6,599 bases of DNA, taken from assembly GCA_010027915.1 (NCBI GenBank), contig RGUG01000075.1, forward strand, positions 1 through 6,599, written 5' to 3'. This document shows, piece after piece, positions 1 to 6,030 of the stretch; positions within the stretch are counted from its first letter, which is position 1; each line of letters starts with the position of its first letter. Position numbers and translations under genes: made by a program. Origin of the DNA: a bacterium. Lineage in GTDB: Bacteria; Margulisbacteria; Marinamargulisbacteria; SXXA01. The notes under the pieces are model-generated. The model was given only the letters and a program-made list of their open reading frames with translations, did no database searches and was not told the origin of the DNA.

Positions 1-188
1 AGGGCGTTCACCAATTCTTTAGCGTACTCTTCAGTCTCTGCTTCCGTTGGATCAGTGCCAGTAATCTGCTTTACCAACTGCGCAACGACTGGCTTGACTG
101 CCGGAACGCTGCTGCCGAAAGAACCGTTAGCCACTTCTGCTTTGAAGTCCGCACAGATTTTGGATTCGTTTGAAGATTTTCTAGACAC
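1..188 (-). other. Possible minus-strand coding segment running off the left edge
   Basis: On the minus strand a frame is open from about 312 down to base 1. Within it, GTG at 188-186 is preceded by AGGTGG at seven bases' distance. The resulting 62-residue piece is rich in charged helix-forming residues, for example AEVANGSFGSS, PVVAQLVKQITGTD and PTEAETEEYAKELVNA. That reads more like a real protein than the plus-strand translation of the same bases. No family is recognised. It conflicts with the plus-strand SLH-like frame, and at most one is likely to be real here. Confidence is low because the segment is short and cut. Confidence 0.25.
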
Positions 189-846
189 GTTCCCGCCACC
201 TGCGATGTCTGGGGTGAATAACCGGGATGTGTTGGCCAGTACCAAGGCATTGGTCAGTGTGTCATCGCCCATGACCCAGAACCGTGAGGTAGGACGGGTG
301 GTAACCCCGTCTTCTCATGCTGTCACGGTGGCATTGGATGGGCATTGGGTAAAGGAAAGTGTGCTCAAGTTGTTGCCCTTTGGGGTGTTTAGTGTCTGGT
401 CAGAGGGTACCCCCTTGGTGGTGGATCGTGCCTTTGTAAGAGGGCCAGTATTAAGGGGCGATTTGATTGATATATTAGGCCTGGTATCACCAGATCAGTC
501 GGTGGAAGCCAAAGACCCAATGGCCATTGCTTCCCATGTTTTTCGGGCACCATCTCCTACCAAGTGGGCCTTGTCACGACGGATGACCAAAGCCGAAACG
601 ATTACCGCATTGGTTCGTTGGGTGGGCTTACCGTGTCCTGGGGTACGCACAGGGGTTAGCAACAATATAACCGAATGGGGGCATTGGTCCGCCCCGTATG
701 TGGCCTGTGCTGTACAAGCAGGTTGGGTCTCGGCCCCATCGGCCGCTTCATCTAAATCGTTGATGACCAGGGCGGAGTTGTTGTCTCTATTACTGAAAAT
801 ACCATCTATTTCCCAACGGGTGCGACATGCTTCGACACAGCCTTAG
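1..846 (+). CDS. SLH-repeat-like envelope protein, probably 5'-truncated by the window edge
   Basis: The frame is open from base 1 to the TAG at 844-846. It contains no ATG before 205, and the first usable codon, GTG at 55, has no Shine-Dalgarno sequence, so the true start probably lies upstream. Counting residues from the GTG at 55, residues 93-144 resemble an SLH repeat: GHWVKES, a helix, then a Gly/Pro loop and a second helix LRGDLIDILGL. Residues 174-192 (RRMTKAETITALVRWVGL) look like the second half of another repeat. Residues 203-250 form a third, with GHWSAPYVACAVQAGW followed by MTRAELLSLLLK. SLH domains normally anchor proteins to pyruvylated cell-wall polymers, and in some diderms they tether the outer membrane. 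No signal peptide is visible, which also fits a missing N-terminus. The last 20 bases overlap argS. Residues before about 50 have atypical codons and may not be coding on this strand. The SLH assignment is from pattern only. Confidence 0.62.
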   Translation, partial: RAFTNSLAYSSVSASVGSVPVICFTNCATTGLTAGTLLPKEPLATSALKSAQILDSFEDFLDTFPPPAMSGVNNRDVLASTKALVSVSSPMTQNREVGRVVTPSSHAVTVALDGHWVKESVLKLLPFGVFSVWSEGTPLVVDRAFVRGPVLRGDLIDILGLVSPDQSVEAKDPMAIASHVFRAPSPTKWALSRRMTKAETITALVRWVGLPCPGVRTGVSNNITEWGHWSAPYVACAVQAGWVSAPSAASSKSLMTRAELLSLLLKIPSISQRVRHASTQP

Positions 847-2368
847 TCAGGCCTTATCTCAGTTAATTGGGGAGATACTCGGTGTGGCGTGCCCATCGGT
901 AGTGGTAGAGGTGCCCGATGCTGGGTATGGGGATTTGGCCTCTAATGTTTGTTTTTCTTTGGCCAAAACATGCCGAAAAGCCCCCCATTTGATTGCCCAG
1001 CAATTGGCAGACGCATGGCCCCATCATCACCATGACAAAGGCACGTTGGTGGCAACCAATGGGTTTTTGAATCTGACCCTGTCTGATGCATGGGTGTGGT
1101 CGGAAAAAGACAGATTAAGTGGGTGTGTGATGAGCAATAGGCCCCAACGGGTGTTATTAGAATACGTGTCGGCCAATCCCACCGGGCCCCTCCATATTGG
1201 GCACGGCCGATGGGCAGTGTTGGGCAGCACGTTGGCACGCATCTTGCAAACGGTGGGTCATCAGGTAGAGACCGAATGTTATGTGAATGACGCCGGGGTG
1301 CAGATCAAAAAATTACACGAGAGTGTGGCAGCGGTGCGTCTCCATCAACCGGTGCCCGACGATGGGTACCATGGGGATTACATCGAAGCCTTGGCCCTTG
1401 GTGACGAAGACCCTGTACAAGTGATCTTGTCTCAGCAAACCCACGTGTTGTCGCGCATGGGCACCACATTTGATCACTGGATGATGGAATCGGCTTTGCA
1501 TGATGGGGTGGCCATTCCGGCGGCCTTAACGGCACTTCAACAGGCAGGGGCGGTTTATGAGCAGGATGGGGCGGTATGGTTCGCATCAACAAGATGGGGA
1601 GATGATAAAGACCGGGTATTGATCAAGGGAGATGGGAGCTTGACCTATTTTGCGGTGGATGTGGCGTATCACCAACTTAAACTGTCAAAGGGGTACGACC
1701 AGTTGATCAATATTTGGGGTGCGGATCACCATGGGTATGTCCCACGGGTACAAGCGGCCATTCGGGCACTTAATCCGGATGTAACTTGTACCTTAGAGGT
1801 GATCATTGGCCAATTGGTATCCGTGCTAAAAGATGGGCAACCGGTGCGCATGTCCAAGCGAGCGGGTACCATGGTGGGACTTGAAACCGTGTTGGATGAG
1901 GTGGGCAGTGATGCCCTTCGGTTCATGTTGTTAACCAAGGGGGCCGACAGTCCGATTGAGTTTGATTTGTCACTGATGGCCCAACAATCCATGGATAACC
2001 CCGTGTTTTATGTGCAATATGCCCATGCCCGATTGGCTGCCATGTTGCAACGGGCGTCGGTAACCGATGCCGACAGTCGGATGTCGGGGGATGTCGGGGT
2101 GTTTTCTGCCCAAGAGAGACGCTTGTTAGGCTGGGTGTTGCAATGGGGCGATGAGTTAAAACGTGCGGCCGATACGTTGCAACCCCATCGTGTGACCACT
2201 TATGCGATGGAACTGGCCCGTTTGTGCCATGCGGCCTATGAAACCAGCCCCCTTTTGCATGCCACGGGGGTCGATCGAGGACGTCGTGCGGGGCTGTTCT
2301 GGTTGGCAAAGACACAATTGGCTGCCGTATTGGGAATCATGGGTATTGGTGCACCCGATCGCATGTGA
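827..2368 (+). CDS. argS: Arginyl-tRNA synthetase (ArgRS, class Ia)
   Basis: Charges tRNA-Arg with arginine using ATP, in the cytoplasm (EC 6.1.1.19). Residues 1-85 match the N-terminal tRNA-recognition domain (Add-1 type), with the characteristic GYGDLASNV at 33-41 and NGFLNL at 78-83. The catalytic Rossmann core carries ANPTGPLHIGHGR at 116-128, which contains the class I HIGH signature, then YVNDAG. GADHHGYVPRVQAAIRAL lies in the second half of the core, and MSKR at 342-345 is the KMSKS-equivalent loop. The C-terminal DALRF motif, DNPVFYVQYAHAR and the following helices form the DALR anticodon-binding domain. At 513 residues it is somewhat shorter than the usual 550-580, but no domain is missing. 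The ATG at 827 lies inside the end of the upstream gene, with only a weak G-rich stretch before it. The 3' end overlaps tilS by about 20 bases. AUA codons are used, for example Ile17. Confidence 0.97.
   Translation: MLRHSLSQALSQLIGEILGVACPSVVVEVPDAGYGDLASNVCFSLAKTCRKAPHLIAQQLADAWPHHHHDKGTLVATNGFLNLTLSDAWVWSEKDRLSGCVMSNRPQRVLLEYVSANPTGPLHIGHGRWAVLGSTLARILQTVGHQVETECYVNDAGVQIKKLHESVAAVRLHQPVPDDGYHGDYIEALALGDEDPVQVILSQQTHVLSRMGTTFDHWMMESALHDGVAIPAALTALQQAGAVYEQDGAVWFASTRWGDDKDRVLIKGDGSLTYFAVDVAYHQLKLSKGYDQLINIWGADHHGYVPRVQAAIRALNPDVTCTLEVIIGQLVSVLKDGQPVRMSKRAGTMVGLETVLDEVGSDALRFMLLTKGADSPIEFDLSLMAQQSMDNPVFYVQYAHARLAAMLQRASVTDADSRMSGDVGVFSAQERRLLGWVLQWGDELKRAADTLQPHRVTTYAMELARLCHAAYETSPLLHATGVDRGRRAGLFWLAKTQLAAVLGIMGIGAPDRM
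2080..2099 (+). repeat. Perfect 10-bp tandem duplication inside argS
   Basis: The unit GATGTCGGGG occurs twice back to back. It lies in the stretch encoding the linker just before the final helical part of the ArgRS anticodon-binding domain (around MSGDVGVF). The unit is not a multiple of three, so the two copies are read in different frames. A short perfect inverted repeat, CCGAC-A-GTCGG at 2070-2080, adjoins it. This is probably a chance or slippage product in a variable loop. Confidence 0.6.
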
Positions 2369-3698
2369 GCAGGCCTTGTCTCAGGCGTTGGCATCCTTAA
2401 AGGATACCAAGCTAATCGTGGCCACATCCGGCGGTGGCGACAGCCAGGCCTTGTTACATGCATTGGCCTTGTTTCGTCCGGATATCGAGTTGGTGGCGGT
2501 ATATTGTCACCATGGGCTGAGACCCGAGGACCGGTGTGCACAAGACATTGAGGCGGTCAAACAGCTGTGTCAGCGGCATGGGGTGTCATGGGTGGTGCGG
2601 CGTATACCAGTACGTGCCCATGCCAAACGGCATCGCATGGGAATCGAAGAATCCGGGCGACAGTGGCGTTATGCCATGCTCGCACACCTTGCCAAGCGAC
2701 GGGGTGCCACATCGGTTGTAACGGCCCATCATTTGAATGATGCGGCAGAGACCGCCTTGTGGCAATTCATTCGAGGTACTCGCACCCTGTCGGCAATGAA
2801 AAAACCCCGCTGGTTGGGCACAATTGGCTTGCAACGCCCACTTCGCCTGTTGCCCCAAGCGACCCTGCAGGCGTTTGCCAAGCATCATGGCGTGCCAGTG
2901 TCAGTGGATCAGACCAACCAAGATACCCGATACACGCGCAATCATATTCGGCATGCGGTGATGCCAGTACTTCACACACTCAACACACATGCGGCGGTTC
3001 ATATGGTGTCATTTGCAGATTATGTCACAGACCTTCATGATGCACTCGATGAGTTGTTTCCAACGGAAACGTATGTGAGACCCTATCCCCAAGGGGTACA
3101 CATTCAGGCACGGGTATGGGCTTTGCCCAGGGTTATTCGGTATCGGTTATTAAGACACGCAATGGTCCAGTTGGGAATAGACCCCCATCCAGAGTGGGTG
3201 TCACAATTGGAGGCGGCCCCACAACGACAGGGGTCCACCCCCTGGGTGAAGGGGTGGTCTCGGACGGTATCAACCGATGGTGTGTGGCTGTATCCCACCC
3301 AACCCCCGTCCTTGGTGGCCACGACCCTTTCGTTGTGCCCGCCACAGAAACTGATATGGGGAGGGTGGCACATTGATGTGACCCAAACGCCCGATCCAAC
3401 CACTGAATGGTCGATCAAACTCGATGCAAGCGTGTATGAGACCCTCCGGGTGGAGACCCGACGGCCTGGCATGATGATTCACCCGATTGGGTACAATCAA
3501 CCCATCTCATTGCAGTCATTTTTGATTGCGCAACGGGTCCCCAAACACCTGCGGGAGTCCCTTCCTTTATTTTTCGATGGGGATCAATTAGTATGGGGCC
3601 CGATGCTTAGGAGGTCCATACACGTCTCATGTCAATCATCCGAACCCCGTTGGGTTTATTTATTGGTGTCATTGGGGTCATGTGTCAGCATGGGCTGA
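2349..3698 (+). CDS. tilS: tRNA(Ile)-lysidine synthetase
   Basis: Attaches lysine to C34 of the CAU-anticodon tRNA-Ile using ATP, so that it reads AUA and is charged with isoleucine (EC 6.3.4.19); cytoplasmic. Counting from the GTG at 2349, the PP-loop is SGGGDS at 27-32. CHHGLRPED (53-61), EESGRQWRYAML (100-111) and HHLNDAAET (127-135) followed by FIRGT are the expected N-type ATP-pyrophosphatase motifs. DQTNQDTRYTRNHIR closes the catalytic domain. The C-terminal TilS domain is recognisable from ETRRPGMMIHPIG, LQSFLIAQRVPKHLRESLP and VWGPMLRRS. The frame stays open upstream to 2202, but that part is argS read in another frame. TTG 2346 or GTG 2349 gives about 449 residues, normal for the family; no clear Shine-Dalgarno supports either. 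The start overlaps argS by about 20 bases and the end overlaps the next gene by 70. In-frame ATA codons in argS and nadE show that AUA is used here. Confidence 0.95.
   Translation: MHPIACEQALSQALASLKDTKLIVATSGGGDSQALLHALALFRPDIELVAVYCHHGLRPEDRCAQDIEAVKQLCQRHGVSWVVRRIPVRAHAKRHRMGIEESGRQWRYAMLAHLAKRRGATSVVTAHHLNDAAETALWQFIRGTRTLSAMKKPRWLGTIGLQRPLRLLPQATLQAFAKHHGVPVSVDQTNQDTRYTRNHIRHAVMPVLHTLNTHAAVHMVSFADYVTDLHDALDELFPTETYVRPYPQGVHIQARVWALPRVIRYRLLRHAMVQLGIDPHPEWVSQLEAAPQRQGSTPWVKGWSRTVSTDGVWLYPTQPPSLVATTLSLCPPQKLIWGGWHIDVTQTPDPTTEWSIKLDASVYETLRVETRRPGMMIHPIGYNQPISLQSFLIAQRVPKHLRESLPLFFDGDQLVWGPMLRRSIHVSCQSSEPRWVYLLVSLGSCVSMG
3609..3614 (+). promoter_or_regulatory. Strong Shine-Dalgarno (AGGAGG) inside the end of tilS
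   Basis: AGGAGG is a perfect anti-16S match lying within tilS. It precedes the ATG at 3629 by 14 bases, longer than the usual 5-10. No in-frame start codon lies nearer. It supports the early, signal-peptide-containing start of the downstream gene, though translation may be less efficient than the perfect match suggests. Confidence 0.6.
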
Positions 3699-4420
3699 TC
3701 GCCCGCACAGTGACCGCCCCCAGTCAGAAGCAAGTAGTACCGGCCGCAACCCTTCGGGCTGTATTAATTGATGACTTCAAAGATGGGAATATTACCCGCT
3801 CGCCTCAGTGGCGAACATTTGGGGGCATTAATGCCCAGGTTGAAGCCAACAATCAATCCAATGAGCCAGGCTTTCTGGGCCGTTATTCATTGCATTTGTC
3901 TGGAAAAGCCAATGGGGTATTGGTGGGGGGATTGAGTGTTTATCTTTCGATGGATGGGTCGATATATTCCGGGATTCAATTGACCCTATATTCCCCATCG
4001 CAACAAGCAGGAAGACTCACCGTGGAATTATATGACGATGACAATCGCAATTGTATCATTGAGCCCAATCCTTATTATCATGGTCATACCTTGGCGGATG
4101 ATCGATGGGTGACCGATATAGCCGTTAATTGGCGGGGATGGCGGACGGTGACCATTCCTTTTACCCAATTTTTTGATCAAAACCCGGGGATTGGGGATGA
4201 TAAGTGGAATCCGGTTCAGATGAACGGATCTTGTGGATTGGTGCAAATGCAATTGTTATTGCACGCCACCAAAAAAGGAGGGGCGGCTGATATTCGAATC
4301 GATAGCATTCGATTGTTACAAGGAGAGATCAAGCCGGGCCATGAAATGGTCGGGCCTCAAACAGAAATTTTAGATGCCCCTTATTCTGAGATGCTTGATT
4401 CGACAAAGGATGAACCATGA
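3629..4420 (+). CDS. Exported CIA30/CBM11-like beta-sandwich protein, function unknown
   Basis: I do not recognise a specific gene. Residues 1-25 look like an export signal: Arg5, then the hydrophobic run PLGLFIGVIGVM, ending GLIA before a possible cut at about Ala25. Cys19 is not in a convincing lipobox. Residues 44-231 form one beta-rich domain. It opens with VLIDDFKDG and an aromatic W-R-T-F-GG turn, continues through YSLHLSGKA, YSGIQLTLYS and LTVELYDDDN, then DDRWVTDIAVNWRGWRTVTIPF and GDDKWNPVQ, and closes with IRIDSIRLL. That order resembles galactose-binding-like folds of the CIA30 (NADH-ubiquinone oxidoreductase assembly) or CBM11 type, which bind ligands or carbohydrate rather than catalyse. 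A polar 32-residue tail follows. The ATG at 3629 is preferred because it keeps the signal peptide and has AGGAGG upstream; ATG 3680 would lose both. The gene overlaps tilS by 70 bases and nadE by 4, so it is probably co-translated with them. Confidence 0.72.
   Translation: MSIIRTPLGLFIGVIGVMCQHGLIARTVTAPSQKQVVPAATLRAVLIDDFKDGNITRSPQWRTFGGINAQVEANNQSNEPGFLGRYSLHLSGKANGVLVGGLSVYLSMDGSIYSGIQLTLYSPSQQAGRLTVELYDDDNRNCIIEPNPYYHGHTLADDRWVTDIAVNWRGWRTVTIPFTQFFDQNPGIGDDKWNPVQMNGSCGLVQMQLLLHATKKGGAADIRIDSIRLLQGEIKPGHEMVGPQTEILDAPYSEMLDSTKDEP
4405..4410 (+). promoter_or_regulatory. Shine-Dalgarno site of nadE
   Basis: AAAGGA sits six bases before the ATG at 4417. It fixes the nadE start at the ATGA overlap with the preceding gene, an arrangement typical of coupled translation. 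Confidence 0.6.
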
Positions 4421-6030
4421 CACGATTGGCTGTGATGCAACAACGACCCAAAATAGGGGATATTGACCACAATACCGCGTTGATTGTGGCCGCCATGCGA
4501 GCCGCCAAAGACGCAGGGGCCCTGGCAGTGGTGACCCCAGAACTGTTTATGGTAGGGTATCCACCCAAAGATATTTTGTTGGAATCTTTGACCATGACCG
4601 TTGTGGATAGTGCCCTCAGTCGCTTGTGCAAAGAAAGTGCCCTATTGGGGGTGGATGTGTTGGTAGGTGCCCCGTCCAAGGCCCGGGGGCGGCGGTTTTA
4701 CAACTCGGTTTATTTGATTTCAAATGGCACGGTGATTCATCGGTGGGACAAGCAATTGTTGCCTTTTTATGATGTGTTTGATGACCCCCGTTATTTCGTG
4801 TCCGGTAAACCCACTGATGTGGTGGTCCATCGAGGGATACGATGGGGGGTGATGATTTGTGAAGATGCTTGGGCGGATATGTACCCTGATGATTACACCA
4901 TGAATCCCATTACCCAATTGGCCCTGCAAGCCCCTGATTGCGTGATTATTCCCACGGCTTCGCCGTTTGAAGTGGATAAAACCAAGCGTCGTTTTTCGGT
5001 GTTGTCGGCATTGGCCAAACGGGTGAATTGCCCCGTGCTAATGGTCAACCAAGTGGGGGGGCAAGATGATGTGGTGTATGCAGGGTCGAGTATGTTGCTG
5101 CACCGTACGGGCTCGTTGTTGATGCAATGCCCTGATTTTTGGGAGGGGGTGGCCGTTTGTGAGTGGCAATCCGACCAAGTGGTATCGCTCAGAGTAGACA
5201 CACCGGTGGCCCAGCGATGCGAGGCCATCCAAATGGGGATTCGAGATTATGTCCGATCGCATGGGGTTCAGTCGGTACTCATTGGCATTAGTGGGGGGAT
5301 TGATTCGGCGGTAACAGCTGTCTTGGCTACCCAAGCGCTGGGCTGTGAATGGGTTCATGGGGTATTGATGCCGTCGGATGTTACGAGTCAAGAAAGTGAG
5401 CGAGATGCCCGTTTGTTGGCCCAACAATTGGGTATCGCATTGACGTGTATTCCCATTCAGTCCATGGTGGATGAGTCGTTGCGTCAACTGCCCATTCCGA
5501 TTACCGGCACGGCCCTAGAAAACATTCAAGCCCGCATTCGGGGGTGTTTGTTGATGACCATGGCCAATCAACTGGGCGGATTGGTTTTAACCACCGGTAA
5601 CAAGAGTGAATACGCCATGGGGTATTGTACCTTGTATGGGGATATGGTGGGCGGGTTTGCCCCCTTAAAAGATGTGTATAAAACCCAGGTATATGAGATG
5701 GCGTCTTACCTCAATCAACAGGTTCCTGTGATTCCGGGATACACCATTGAACGTCCTCCCACGGCTGAATTGCGTGACAACCAATTCGACACAGATAGTT
5801 TACCCCCTTATGACACATTGGATCCGATTTTATCGCAGTACATCGAACACCGGGCCAGTGTCGAAACCGTCATATCCAGTGGGACTGACCCCGATTTGGC
5901 TACGTGGGTGTACGATGCCATCCATCGGGTGGAGTACAAACGGCATCAAAGTGCCCACGGCATCAAATTATCCCACATCGCCTTTGGCTCGGGTCGGCGA
6001 ATGCCGATCACCGGAAGGGTACCACGGTGA
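4417..6030 (+). CDS. nadE: Glutamine-dependent NAD+ synthetase
   Basis: Final step of NAD+ synthesis: amidates deamido-NAD+ with ammonia released from glutamine, using ATP (EC 6.3.5.1); cytoplasmic. Two domains are fused. Residues 1-260 are a nitrilase-type glutaminase with its Glu-Lys-Cys triad visible as Glu42 (TPELF), Lys112 (WDKQLLPFYDVFDD) and Cys148 (MICEDAW). Residues 265-537 are the synthetase, with PP-loop SGGIDS at 292-297, TTGNKSEYAMGYCTLYGDM, GGFAPLKDVYKTQVYEMA, and the late PPTAELRDNQFDTDSLPPYDTLD loop region that closes over the substrate. Length (537) is normal for the bacterial two-domain form. The domain order, intact triad and PP-loop indicate an active enzyme that can use glutamine directly. 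ATG 4417 overlaps the upstream stop as ATGA. The stop at 6028-6030 overlaps the GTG of the next gene. A run of seven G at 5055-5061 encodes the Gly-Gly of VGGQDD. Confidence 0.97.
   Translation: MTRLAVMQQRPKIGDIDHNTALIVAAMRAAKDAGALAVVTPELFMVGYPPKDILLESLTMTVVDSALSRLCKESALLGVDVLVGAPSKARGRRFYNSVYLISNGTVIHRWDKQLLPFYDVFDDPRYFVSGKPTDVVVHRGIRWGVMICEDAWADMYPDDYTMNPITQLALQAPDCVIIPTASPFEVDKTKRRFSVLSALAKRVNCPVLMVNQVGGQDDVVYAGSSMLLHRTGSLLMQCPDFWEGVAVCEWQSDQVVSLRVDTPVAQRCEAIQMGIRDYVRSHGVQSVLIGISGGIDSAVTAVLATQALGCEWVHGVLMPSDVTSQESERDARLLAQQLGIALTCIPIQSMVDESLRQLPIPITGTALENIQARIRGCLLMTMANQLGGLVLTTGNKSEYAMGYCTLYGDMVGGFAPLKDVYKTQVYEMASYLNQQVPVIPGYTIERPPTAELRDNQFDTDSLPPYDTLDPILSQYIEHRASVETVISSGTDPDLATWVYDAIHRVEYKRHQSAHGIKLSHIAFGSGRRMPITGRVPR
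6013..6018 (+). promoter_or_regulatory. Shine-Dalgarno site of the mlaE-like gene
   Basis: GGAAGG lies within the last codons of nadE, eight bases before the GTG at 6027. It supports that GTG over the in-frame ATG at 6057. Confidence 0.5.

Noticed and set aside
1022..1033. Four consecutive His codons in ArgRS, resembling a metal-binding tag
   Set aside because: The run lies in a variable surface linker of the N-terminal domain, is only four residues long, and has no other metal-ligand context.
1923..2315. 130-codon minus-strand ORF opposite argS, and similar long antisense frames opposite tilS and nadE
   Set aside because: They lie wholly opposite strongly conserved coding sequence, are rich in Pro/His/Thr/Arg as expected for antisense of G-rich codons, and show no family motif.
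2202..2348. In-frame upstream extension of tilS beginning at ATG 2202
   Set aside because: These 49 codons are argS coding sequence read in another frame, encoding its conserved C-terminal domain. Starting TilS there would add residues absent from the family.
3678..3687. Cys19 of the exported protein as a lipoprotein acylation site
   Set aside because: The preceding residues Gly-Val-Met do not fit a lipobox (Leu-Ala/Ser-Gly/Ala-Cys), so ordinary signal peptide cleavage is more likely.
5055..5061. Run of seven G in nadE, with six-G runs at 3925-3930 and 5293-5298, as possible phase-variation tracts
   Set aside because: The runs encode conserved Gly residues (VGGQDD, SGGIDS) in an essential enzyme, and the coding strand is G-rich throughout, so they are explained by composition.
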